Below, one piece after another: positions 1 to 7,761 of a stretch of 64,000 bases of DNA; position 1 is the stretch's first letter; each line of letters opens with the position of its first letter. Source of the stretch: DATFJT01 sp965230755 (GTDB taxonomy: Bacteria; Bacteroidota; Bacteroidia; Chitinophagales; Saprospiraceae); the NCBI GenBank assembly GCA_965230755.1, contig CBDDLT010000007.1, forward strand, positions 1 through 64,000. The letters run 5' to 3'. A model generated the notes under the pieces. That model saw nothing but the letters and a program-made list of their open reading frames with translations, had not been told where the DNA came from and made no database searches. A program made the translations under genes and the position numbers.

Positions 1-688
1 TGCCGATAAAACTGAGACCCGATATCAATGTCTTTACCGCATTGGTTTTGATATTGGAAATATTCGACAAAGCGGAGTCTACCTCTGAAGTAAATCTCAA
101 ATTGGCGGATCCAAAAAGTATAATTGGGGTTAGAAGCTCATCCAGGTTCCCTTCGAATTGAATCGCAATCAATCCCAATTTAAAGGCCTTATTCAAGTTC
201 TCTATGGATAAATCAGGGTTCAAGGCTGTATAAAACCCTGTAGAGAAATTGATGGCCGCTTCATCGGAAATGGCCGTTTTGGTTCCGACCACAACGGGGA
301 TAAATTGTGCAATGGCCTTGGCTTGTCTTTCCGCATAGCAGGTATTGAGAACAACACATTTCACATATTCCGAAGCGATACTGAATAAAGAAGCCAGTGC
401 TTCCGGTGGAATTGTTTTGGCCAGTCCTTTTTCATCCTCGAGACATAGCTCTCCATCGGCCGAACCATGTCCGGAAAAATGCACGATTTGCGGTTTGTAA
501 TTCATGATTTCGTTCATGACATCATTCGGCTTGGTCGCCAAATGGTCTTTTATTTCAAAATTGGTGTTGCCGTCTAATTTGTTTCGAATTTTTTGAAGCT
601 CCTTCCCAAGATGTAATCGTGATGCATTGCTGGGATCAGAAGCCAAGAACAATACCTTTAGCTTTGGTTTTTCATGTAAATTTTCCAT
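1..688 (-). CDS. CHAT-domain (caspase-like) protease, C-terminus cut by window edge
   Basis: The frame is open from an ATG at 688 down to base 1, giving 229 residues with no stop, so the gene continues outside the window. The N-terminus (KVLFLASDPSNASRL) is typical of the CHAT proteins found in bacterial conflict systems. The catalytic dyad is visible: His74 in HFSGHGS and Cys117 in VVLNTCYAE, followed by the VVVGTKTAISDEAA segment that closes the fold. CHAT domains are cysteine peptidases related to caspases and separases. In this subfamily the C-terminus often carries an effector-associated or sensor domain, which here would lie beyond base 1. It is transcribed away from the neighbouring repeat element and alkD remnant. 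The family call is firm; the partner, substrate and any defence role are inference. Confidence 0.85.
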   Translation of the reverse strand, partial: MENLHEKPKLKVLFLASDPSNASRLHLGKELQKIRNKLDGNTNFEIKDHLATKPNDVMNEIMNYKPQIVHFSGHGSADGELCLEDEKGLAKTIPPEALASLFSIASEYVKCVVLNTCYAERQAKAIAQFIPVVVGTKTAISDEAAINFSTGFYTALNPDLSIENLNKAFKLGLIAIQFEGNLDELLTPIILFGSANLRFTSEVDSALSNISNIKTNAVKTLISGLSFIG

Positions 689-993
689 TCGATCTAGAGT
701 TTAAATTTTGAGATAAAGGCCGAAGTCTATGCTTATCCGGAGCCTTGTATTCCGGAGCATTTAAATTAAGGGTGCTCGGTCAAAAAATCCATATAACTTT
801 TGTTATATACCATCGAAGTTTTGGTGTATAATAAATCGGAATGGCATTGCTCCAGAAAAGTATAATTCCATGATTTTCAAATGATTGAGCTCTTTTTTTG
901 ACATTTAACAAGCAATCAATTGGATCCTGTATTATAGTACATCTTTTATGCACGAGGGCTTAAAGGGCCATTTCCTTTCGTTAGAAGCCACTT

Positions 994-1154
994 ATACAAT
1001 TTAGCACATATAATGTCGCATGTCTTAAGCGATATTTACTCCATCTCTGTGTTGTAAATACTCGCAATAGCCATGGCTATTCCTGCGTTTTACGCCTTGA
1101 GCTGAAGCAAATCTCAGATTAATCTTATGCGACATTATATATACTAAGTTGTAT
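994..1154. repeat. 161-bp MITE-like element with 28-bp terminal inverted repeats
   Basis: The stretch is bounded by imperfect 28-bp inverted repeats at 994-1021 and 1127-1154. The inner part, ATATAATGTCGCAT against its complement, is perfect, and the outer part (ATACAA-TTAG) carries a few mismatches. Inside, at about 1065-1082, lies a second perfect palindrome, AATAGCCATGGCTATT. No coding frame is present. It sits in the 528-bp gap between the CHAT gene and the alkD remnant. A short non-coding sequence with terminal inverted repeats and an internal palindrome fits a non-autonomous mobile element or a REP-like repeat. No second copy was found in this window, so copy number is unknown. The remaining gap sequence (689-993, 1155-1216) shows no gene. 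Confidence 0.6.
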
Positions 1155-1216
1155 TAAAGGCAGAATTTGTCTTTATTTTAGTCTATATGATTGATCTATC
1201 ACTTAACTGAGTGGAA

Positions 1217-1378
1217 ATGAGCAAAGAAGTCAATGAGATTATTGCAGAGCTGAAATCCTTATCGGATCCGGAGAAGATAGAAGCGAAGAAAAAGAAGTTT
1301 GCCGTTGTAGCATCCAATGCTTTGGGCGTGTATATGAAGGATATCAACCGTTATGGCCAAGGAGATTGGGAAGAATAG
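1217..1378 (+). pseudogene. N-terminal fragment of AlkD-like gene, separated by a +1 frameshift
   Basis: ATG at 1217 opens a 53-codon frame ending in TAG at 1376-1378. Its first 45 residues (helical, ending MKDINRY) read like the missing N-terminus of the AlkD-like frame that begins at 1353. Removing one base from the TATGGCC stretch (1352-1358) would join them as ...INRY-AKEIGKN..., which restores the usual family sequence and a total of about 234 residues, a normal AlkD length. The last eight residues after the shift are out-of-frame read-through. The cause may be a real inactivating insertion, a sequencing error, or rarely a programmed shift. The two frames also overlap through the ATG at 1353, so re-initiation is possible. 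Confidence 0.7.
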
Positions 1379-1922
1379 TGCCATTGCTCTAGAGTTATTC
1401 GACACAGAAATTTATGAAGCCAGGTTGTTGTGCAGCAAGGTGTTTCACCCTAAAGATCTGACCGAAGATCTGATGGAAGAATGGATCAAAGTTTTCGACA
1501 ATTGGGAAATCTGCGACAGCTTTTGCATGACCGTATTTGCCAGGAGTACGCTGGCTGTTCCCAAGATTAGAGCTTGGAGCAATAGGAAAAAGGAATTTGA
1601 AAGAAGGGCTTCATTTGCGACCATGGCGGCCTACTGTATGGCGGATAAAAAAGCGGATAATGAAGTGTTTATTTCCTTCTTTCCTCTGATTGTAGCAGCG
1701 AGTGATGACAATAGAAATTTTGTCAAAAAAGCAGTGAGTTGGGCGCTGAGAGGGATAGGCAAAAGGAATAAGGATCTACAAAAATTGGCGATTGATGTAG
1801 CCAGTGATATTGCAAAATTGGATGGTATTTCAGCACAATGGATCGCCAAGGACGTGCTCAAAGAACTGGAATCGGATCAGGTTCGAATATCGGATTATCC
1901 AAGGTCAATTTATCGACCCTGA
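1353..1922 (+). CDS. DNA alkylation repair protein, AlkD-like (main fragment)
   Basis: These 189 residues belong to the AlkD-like HEAT-repeat DNA glycosylase family, which excises positively charged alkylated bases such as 3-methyl- and 7-methylguanine-type lesions. The DNWEICD motif (W51, D55 in this frame) matches the spacing of the Trp/Asp pair used by Bacillus cereus AlkD, and VSWALRGIGKRN is the family's conserved DNA-backbone-binding helix. The frame starts at an internal ATG that overlaps the upstream 53-codon fragment; homologues carry about 45 more N-terminal residues, which are found in the other frame at 1217. On its own the product would lack the first helices, so activity is doubtful unless the frameshift is an error or is bypassed. 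It converges with the gene at 1953. Confidence 0.8.
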   Translation: MAKEIGKNSAIALELFDTEIYEARLLCSKVFHPKDLTEDLMEEWIKVFDNWEICDSFCMTVFARSTLAVPKIRAWSNRKKEFERRASFATMAAYCMADKKADNEVFISFFPLIVAASDDNRNFVKKAVSWALRGIGKRNKDLQKLAIDVASDIAKLDGISAQWIAKDVLKELESDQVRISDYPRSIYRP

Positions 1923-1952
1923 TGCATAACCATAGGGCCGAATCCTGTCTTT

Positions 1953-2567
1953 TTATCTCCTTCTCGTAAAGAAGTTCCATTCCAATCTAAAGTAGATACC
2001 ATGCGCGAAGGGCAAATAATTGGCATCATCATAACCCAAATTGTCCAGTTCTCGGTCCCAGTCATTTAGGGCAAAATGATACATATACCCAAGATCAAAT
2101 CCGGTCGAATGCCTGGGTTGATATTTTTTCTCTTTTCTAAACCACTCCCGGTGCCAGGTGATTCCAACTCTACCATAAGACAGTTTAGATATCCCAGCTC
2201 CTCCTTTAATGCTCAAGTAATTGCGTCTTATTTTGTGGTCCTCTTTCTTAATTCTTTCTTTTTCACCAAAGAAAACATTATACCCTGCTCCCAGTCGCAA
2301 CAATCCCAAATTGCTCACTTCATCGATCTCATCGATATCGTTATCTTTGGTTAGTACCAAGACAGAACCGCCTATGCTGGATTCGATCTGATTATAGTTT
2401 TTCAACTGCTTCCTGTATAAGAAGCTAAGGCCATCTCCCAGAATGGTAAAACCCAACGATGAGTTGCCACCAAATTCGGGATTGATATCAAAATTGTTTT
2501 GTGGAATAGCTTCTTGTGCTTGTAAATGTACGGTTGTTAAAAGGAGTAGAATTATCAATTGTTTCAT
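1953..2567 (-). CDS. Secreted protein, probable small outer-membrane beta-barrel
   Basis: A 204-residue protein with a clear signal peptide (KQLIILLLLTTVHLQAQ) and then alternating polar and hydrophobic strands rich in Gly, Tyr and aromatic residues (GFTILGDGLSFLYRKQL, NYLSIKGGAGISKLSYGRVG), ending in an aromatic-rich strand EWNFFTRRR. This pattern suggests a small beta-barrel of the outer membrane or a periplasmic beta protein. I do not recognise a named family and no catalytic motif is visible. It converges on the alkD remnant and has its own upstream region, so it is probably monocistronic. Confidence 0.6.
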   Translation of the reverse strand: MKQLIILLLLTTVHLQAQEAIPQNNFDINPEFGGNSSLGFTILGDGLSFLYRKQLKNYNQIESSIGGSVLVLTKDNDIDEIDEVSNLGLLRLGAGYNVFFGEKERIKKEDHKIRRNYLSIKGGAGISKLSYGRVGITWHREWFRKEKKYQPRHSTGFDLGYMYHFALNDWDRELDNLGYDDANYLPFAHGIYFRLEWNFFTRRR

Positions 2568-2875
2568 GTGATTAAATTTTTGTGTTGATCTAAAGTTAAT
2601 TCATGAATTTTTCTTTTGCACCTGATTTGTTGGACCTTAATTAATGTTTAACTGCTGATAGGATTTCCCTAACAATTCTGAACCAGATCAACACCCAATG
2701 GCGAGTAATGACCGTCTTGATGAATGGAATTCGAATAGTATTTTTAGAGATAGGGTAGTGGTTCTCGGATAAAATGATCAGTGTGATTTTTGCCAATTGA
2801 AATAATAGTCCACTCTGAATCTTTATTGGATGAATAAGTCCCTATGTTGAGTAGAAATACCGCTTCAACTAATGC
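2568..2875. other. 308-bp intergenic region, no gene seen
   Basis: AT-rich sequence between two minus-strand genes. It must hold the promoter of the 1953-2567 gene and the 3' end of the M28 peptidase transcript. A near-consensus -7 element (TAACTTTA on the minus strand, about 2590-2600) lies just ahead of the barrel gene. I see no convincing small ORF, no strong hairpin terminator and no repeat. Confidence 0.4.
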
Positions 2876-4258
2876 TTATAATTTCTGGTCGACCAAGTAT
2901 ATCATGGAGGCCAGTGAAGCTGCCCCCAATTCTAACTCCCGCTTATTGACATTTTCGAATACGTCATTCGGGGAATGATGAAAGTCGAAATAGCGTTGTG
3001 AGTCCGGTAGAAATCCAAAAAGAGCGATATCGGGATAGTATTCTTTCAAAGGCATAATATCTACTCCCCCAAATCCACTTTTAAATATATTGAGATAGTA
3101 GGGCTGTAGATAAGGCTTAAAACTCTTATTCAGGGCTTGATGTTCCTCATTTCCATCACAAGTAAAACCTCTTGGACTAAATCCACCTCTGTCACTTTCA
3201 AGGGCTGCAACATGGTTTTCGCCAGTCTCATGGGCAATTCGAGCATAGGACTTTCCTCCCATGTTTCCGTTTTCTTCATTCATAAAGAATACAGCCCTTA
3301 AGGTTCTCTTGGGACTATAGTTGAGTGTTTTTAATAGTCGCAAAGCTTCCAGAGAATGTATGATTCCAGCTCCATCATCGTGGGCACCCTCTCCGGTATC
3401 CCAGGAATCCATGTGACCGCCAAAGCTGATGATCTCGGACTTTTTATCATTGCCATACATCTCGCCGATCACATTGAAGGATTTCTTATTGGGAAGATTC
3501 TTACAGTCCATCTCCAGCACACATTCCAATGTTTCCTTTTGATTCAATATGCTGGATAGCAATTCGGCATCTTGAGTGGATACCGCAGCAGCAGGAATTT
3601 TAGGAATGCTATCTCTATAATACATAGACCCAGTATGAGGATGATTGTCTATGGCCAAGCCAAGAGAGCGAATAATCACCGCTTTAGCTCCAAAATACGC
3701 CGCCTCAGCAGCCCCATGACCTCGTATGGGATAACAGGCTCCATAAGCGCGGAAGGTATTGATCATTCTGGCATCCATGCGCTGGTTCAGAAATACGACT
3801 TTGTTTTCCAACATTTCTCTTGAAGAGGCCTTTAGATCTTCAAGGCTCTTAAACTCTATCAATTCACCCCGGAGTAGGCCCTCAGTTCCAATAGAACCAC
3901 CCAAAGCGAGCACATTCAGTTTGGTTATGTTGCCATCCGGATCTTTCACCCAACAGGCCTCAGTGGTTCCTCTTTCCCAATGAGGCACCTCTATCTCCTG
4001 AAGATATACCGTATCGAATTCATACTGCTGCATTTTGGTCATGCCCCATTCGACGGCCATTTGCGCTTCAGCAGATCCTGTCAGTCTTGCTCCAACATCT
4101 TTGCAAAGACTTCTTAGATCCTCGTAGGCTTGGCCTTTCTCCAAAGCTTCATCGAATATCTTTCGAATGAATTTTTCCTCATCTTGGGCTTGTAATGAGT
4201 GACTAGACAATCCAAGGGTGATGAGGATCAATAATGTAGGTACAATTCTATTCTTCAT
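2876..4258 (-). CDS. M28-family zinc metallopeptidase (secreted aminopeptidase)
   Basis: A 460-residue exported peptidase. A signal peptide (residues 1-24, ending SLQAQ) is followed by a protease-associated-type insert and the M28 catalytic core. The zinc and catalytic residues are visible: H282 and D284 in GGHMDSWDTGEG, the DD pair at 294-295, E328-E329 in MNEENGNMGG, D356 in ESDRGG, and the last zinc ligand in FHHSPNDVF (427-428). The family removes N-terminal amino acids or processes dipeptides in the periplasm or outside the cell. It follows the VIT transporter with an 8-bp gap, so the two are probably co-transcribed; no functional link between them is obvious. Length and motifs are complete. 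Confidence 0.92.
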   Translation of the reverse strand: MKNRIVPTLLILITLGLSSHSLQAQDEEKFIRKIFDEALEKGQAYEDLRSLCKDVGARLTGSAEAQMAVEWGMTKMQQYEFDTVYLQEIEVPHWERGTTEACWVKDPDGNITKLNVLALGGSIGTEGLLRGELIEFKSLEDLKASSREMLENKVVFLNQRMDARMINTFRAYGACYPIRGHGAAEAAYFGAKAVIIRSLGLAIDNHPHTGSMYYRDSIPKIPAAAVSTQDAELLSSILNQKETLECVLEMDCKNLPNKKSFNVIGEMYGNDKKSEIISFGGHMDSWDTGEGAHDDGAGIIHSLEALRLLKTLNYSPKRTLRAVFFMNEENGNMGGKSYARIAHETGENHVAALESDRGGFSPRGFTCDGNEEHQALNKSFKPYLQPYYLNIFKSGFGGVDIMPLKEYYPDIALFGFLPDSQRYFDFHHSPNDVFENVNKRELELGAASLASMIYLVDQKL

Positions 4259-4266
4259 CTTGTAAA

Positions 4267-5001
4267 TTAATTAGTCTCTACGATGTTTTCAAGAAAATCA
4301 CCAACAAAGTACGCGACCAGTGCGGCGACCATTCCAAGTAGTAAAGTCTCCAAGATGCCTTTCCAAATCGTATTTTGGGTAACCTGAGCTTTCAGACCTC
4401 CTATGATCATAAATCCGGCTGCAGTCAGAATGGAAGACCAAAAAAATAGATCAGAATTAAAACCGATGGTGTATTCAATGACATATACCGTGAGAGGAAT
4501 CAGGCCGATAATAAAGAATGAAATGAAAGTTACAAGGCCAATGATTACCGGATTTCGCTGATCTTCGATCATCTCTAGTTCTTCCTTCATCATCTCGTTG
4601 ACCCATCGATCCTTGTCTTCAGTGATTACTTCGACGATCTGTTCGAGCAGTTCACCATCAAAGCCCTTTCCCTTATAAATCTCTCGTATCTCTTCTACTT
4701 CGCTTTCCCGAAGGTTGTCTACTTCCCAGTATTCTATCTTCTTGTGTTTGTTGTATTTTTCGCGTTCTGACCTGAAAGACAAGTAGGCCCCAACCGACAT
4801 TGCAAATCCATCAGCTAAAAGATTAGCGAAGCCAAGAATGATAATAATACCGGAATTCAACCCAGCTCCAACTGCTCCAGCCACAACAGCAAAGGTGGTT
4901 ACGCAACCATCAATACCACCGTAAACGAATTCACCCAAATATTTTTCGAATCTAATCAGCCAGGGAGCTTGTCGATGTATTTTTCCTTCACTTCGACTCA
5001 T
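4267..5001 (-). CDS. VIT1/CCC1-family iron/manganese transporter
   Basis: A 244-residue membrane protein of the VIT1/CCC1 family, which moves Fe2+ or Mn2+ out of the cytoplasm. The signature first helix (YGGIDGCVTTFAVVAGAVGAG) and second helix (FANLLADGFAMSVGAYLS) are present. They are followed by an acidic, Glu-rich cytoplasmic segment (residues about 85-145; EVEEIREIYKGKG, MMKEELEMIE), the metal-binding domain of the family, and then three further hydrophobic helices. The five-helix layout and length are normal. The exact metal cannot be told from sequence. It lies directly upstream of the M28 peptidase. Confidence 0.9.
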   Translation of the reverse strand: MSRSEGKIHRQAPWLIRFEKYLGEFVYGGIDGCVTTFAVVAGAVGAGLNSGIIIILGFANLLADGFAMSVGAYLSFRSEREKYNKHKKIEYWEVDNLRESEVEEIREIYKGKGFDGELLEQIVEVITEDKDRWVNEMMKEELEMIEDQRNPVIIGLVTFISFFIIGLIPLTVYVIEYTIGFNSDLFFWSSILTAAGFMIIGGLKAQVTQNTIWKGILETLLLGMVAALVAYFVGDFLENIVETN

Positions 5002-5076
5002 ATTAATTCTTATTTGCTTAGCCAGTCGATGAAATATGAAATAAAAACAGCTTTGAAGACAGCAACAAAGAGCAAT

Positions 5077-5223
5077 TTATTCTTCAGCTCTAAGGATCCT
5101 TATGTTCGAACTTTGTTCTATAATCCACATTTCTAACATCTGATCAGCTCTGAAATCATTCACCTCGGCGACAACTAGAACATTTGGATTGCAAGGAAAA
5201 AACTTATTATCCTTATTATTCAC
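5077..5223 (-). CDS. Possible 48-residue ORF of unknown function
   Basis: A GTG at 5223 overlaps the end of the sigma-54 regulator gene and opens a 48-codon frame ending at 5077 (…PNVLVVAEVNDFRADQMLEMWIIEQSSN…). The sequence is not obviously non-coding in composition, but I recognise no family. It could be a small gene, a relic of sequence once joined to the regulator, or chance. It does not contain the helix-turn-helix that the regulator lacks. Confidence 0.2.
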   Translation of the reverse strand: MNNKDNKFFPCNPNVLVVAEVNDFRADQMLEMWIIEQSSNIRILRAEE

Positions 5224-6493
5224 CCTTATAGTTGTGATATTCTAGCTTAACGTGATCAAAAAGCTGATCCAAACTCAAAAAATCATCAAAGTTCAAGTCC
5301 AGACTACTACTTTGCTTTTTTCCCGAAGGCATCACATAGGTTTGAATATCCTTTTCGTTCAACTTACTCCCTCCTAAGATGATAAGCCGCTCGATAATAT
5401 TTCTCAACTCACGGATATTTCCTTCCCATGGCAATTGCTGCAGCATTTTGACCGCAGATTTGGTGATGGTCTTTGTGGGAATACCGTATTCCTCACAGAA
5501 CTTTTTAATAAAATGCTCTACAAGGACTGGAATATCTTCAGGCCTGTCTCTCAAGGCAGGAACTTGAATGACGATCGTATTCAATCTAAAATAAAGATCT
5601 TCTCTAAAAGTCCCTTTTTTGATTTCCGAGAGCAAGTCCTTGTTAGTGGCGGCAATAACTCTCACATCAACCGTAATTTCTTGTGTTCCCCCCACTGGGC
5701 TTATTCTTCCCGTCTCTAGAGCACGAAGTACTTTTGCTTGAGCACTCAAACTCATGTCTCCGATCTCATCCAGGAAGAGGGTTCCTCCATCGGCCAGTAG
5801 GAACTTTCCTTTTTTATCGCTGTATGCGCCCGTAAAGGATCCCTTTTTATGTCCAAACAATTCGCTTTCTATCAACTCAGAAGGAATGGCAGCGCAATTG
5901 ACTTCGACCATTCTCTCTTCAGCACGGTCAGACTTTTCATGAATCCAGTTGGCGACCAATTCTTTTCCTGAACCGTTGGGTCCAAGAATCATCACTCTGG
6001 CACCAGAAGGACCAATTTTTTCAATCAGTTCTTTTACCTGATTAATGGCTTGGCTATTCCCTAATATAACAGGGACTTTAGATTCGCTTACCTTTTTCTT
6101 GAGGACTTGGGTTTCCTGAACAAGGTGCGATCTATCCAAGGCATTTCTCACGGTAATCAAAATGCGATTGATGTCCGGAGGTTTGGGGATAAAATCAAAT
6201 GCACCAACCTTCACCGCTTCTACTGCAGTATCAATACTTCCATGACCGGAAACCATAATGACAGGAAGATCAGGATGTATTAATCTCACTCTTTCCAGAG
6301 TATCCATCCCGTCCATGTTGGGCATTTTTATATCGAGTAAAACGATGTCAAAGGGTTTCTTGGCGGTCTTGATCATCGTTATGCATTCGACGCCATCACT
6401 TGCGGTTTCCACCTCGTGCTTCTCGTATTCTAAGATTTCTTTTAAACTATTTCGAATTGACTTCTCGTCGTCGACAACCAGAATTCTAGCCAT
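5216..6493 (-). CDS. Sigma-54-dependent response regulator (NtrC type) lacking the Fis HTH
   Basis: A 425-residue two-domain regulator. Residues 1-120 form a receiver domain with D9/D10 and the phosphorylatable D54 (VLLDIKMP). Residues 141-385 form the AAA+ sigma-54 activation domain: Walker A GPNGSGKE (171-178), the sigma-54 contact loop GSFTGA (218-223), Walker B LFLDEIGD (239-246) and FREDLYFRLN (297-306). Family members normally end in a Fis-type helix-turn-helix of about 40 residues. Here the chain stops at EYHNYKGE, followed by several in-frame stops, and no HTH is found in the other frames. It may therefore activate from solution without specific DNA binding, or be truncated. No sensor kinase gene is adjacent. 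The gene lies 71 bp downstream of the M20 hydrolase gene. Confidence 0.92.
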   Translation of the reverse strand: MARILVVDDEKSIRNSLKEILEYEKHEVETASDGVECITMIKTAKKPFDIVLLDIKMPNMDGMDTLERVRLIHPDLPVIMVSGHGSIDTAVEAVKVGAFDFIPKPPDINRILITVRNALDRSHLVQETQVLKKKVSESKVPVILGNSQAINQVKELIEKIGPSGARVMILGPNGSGKELVANWIHEKSDRAEERMVEVNCAAIPSELIESELFGHKKGSFTGAYSDKKGKFLLADGGTLFLDEIGDMSLSAQAKVLRALETGRISPVGGTQEITVDVRVIAATNKDLLSEIKKGTFREDLYFRLNTIVIQVPALRDRPEDIPVLVEHFIKKFCEEYGIPTKTITKSAVKMLQQLPWEGNIRELRNIIERLIILGGSKLNEKDIQTYVMPSGKKQSSSLDLNFDDFLSLDQLFDHVKLEYHNYKGE

Positions 6494-6564
6494 AATTACT
6501 TTTCCATTTTCAAGCTTAAAGATATAATTAATTCGACTATACGAAAGATTTTCAGGGGCTTAAT

Positions 6565-7761
6565 CTAAACCGCATTCGAAGAGTAGCGCCAACACAAGTA
6601 GGCCATAAATCCAGCTCCTATTCCGATCGCTTTGGGATGAACATCGAATTTGGGATGATGCACGGGATAATTCTCTCTATCGGAAAATCCTGTGCCCAAG
6701 CGATAAAAGCATCCGGGAATGATCTTGGTATAAGAAGCGAAGTCTTCTGCGGATAATCTAATAGGTAAGGGTTTAACCTGCTCAGAACCCAAGAATTCCT
6801 CAGCATATTCTTGAGCCATATTCGTGGTGTTTTCATCGTTTTCCAGGACGGGATAACCTCTTAGAATATCGACTTCTGCTTCCGCTCCATAGGGCTGCAC
6901 ACTCTGATGGACAACTTTTTCGATTAAGTCAAGAGCTTCATTTCTAAAATTGTCATCCATTGATCGAAAAGTGCCTTCGATACTGACAGAAGGTGGAATA
7001 ACATTGGTGGCACCGCCTTCACTATTGATTTTTCCAAAGGTCAGTACAGAAGGAATGATAGGATTGCGAAACCTACTGATGACCCCTTGAAGGTTCTGAA
7101 TCACCAGACTAGCGAGATAAATGCTATCAACACATTCATTGGGCGCAGCAGCATGCCCACCAACCCCTTTTATTTTAATTCGAATTTCATCTGCTGAAGC
7201 CATGTAAGGCCCGGATTTAAATCCCAGACTTCCAACAGCCAATGGAGGATGCACGTGTTGTCCCACTATCCACTCCGGCTTATACTTTTGAGGAATATCT
7301 TGCTTTAATAACATAGAAGCTCCACCAGGTAATTTTTCCTCAGCGGGTTGAAATACGGCAACGATTCTATGGTTCAGCTCGGATTTATATCTGGAGAGGA
7401 TGTCCAATGCTCCCAGGAGGCAGCTCGTGTGAACATCATGCCCGCAGGCATGCATTACCCCTTGATTTAAACTCTTATAATCACTGTCATTTTCTTCCGT
7501 TATCGGAAGGGCATCTATATCGGCTCTCAATGCAATGGTTCTCTCTGCATCTTTATTGATGATAGCTATTACATACCGCAAATCTTCATTGCCTCTTTCA
7601 TAGGAGATATTCATCTTATCCAGTTGATCACAGATAAAATTCTGAGTATGCTCTTCCTGAAAGGACAATTCCGGATATCGATGTAAATACTCTCTTATTC
7701 CAACCCATTGCTCGGAATGCTTTTCTACGTAACTGTTGATCTTTTCTCGAATACTATCCAT
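6565..7761 (-). CDS. M20-family metallohydrolase (N-acyl amino acid amidohydrolase type)
   Basis: About 398 residues from the preferred start at 7761 (MDSIREKINS); an ATG three codons earlier at 7770 is possible and would increase the overlap with the upstream gene. Metal-binding motifs of the M20D group are present: MHACGHDVHTSCLLG, FQPAEEKLPGGA, an HVHPP segment, and the final His in HHPKFDV. Related enzymes hydrolyse N-acyl amino acids, indole-3-acetyl conjugates or hippurate; the actual substrate is unknown. There is no signal peptide, so it is cytoplasmic. The start overlaps the end of the glycosyltransferase gene by 8 bp, consistent with translational coupling in a recR-GT2-M20 operon. 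Confidence 0.9.
   Translation of the reverse strand: MDSIREKINSYVEKHSEQWVGIREYLHRYPELSFQEEHTQNFICDQLDKMNISYERGNEDLRYVIAIINKDAERTIALRADIDALPITEENDSDYKSLNQGVMHACGHDVHTSCLLGALDILSRYKSELNHRIVAVFQPAEEKLPGGASMLLKQDIPQKYKPEWIVGQHVHPPLAVGSLGFKSGPYMASADEIRIKIKGVGGHAAAPNECVDSIYLASLVIQNLQGVISRFRNPIIPSVLTFGKINSEGGATNVIPPSVSIEGTFRSMDDNFRNEALDLIEKVVHQSVQPYGAEAEVDILRGYPVLENDENTTNMAQEYAEEFLGSEQVKPLPIRLSAEDFASYTKIIPGCFYRLGTGFSDRENYPVHHPKFDVHPKAIGIGAGFMAYLCWRYSSNAV

Noticed and set aside
2697..2771. 24-codon plus-strand ORF in the 2568-2875 gap
   Set aside because: Too short, no ribosome-binding signal and no family resemblance.
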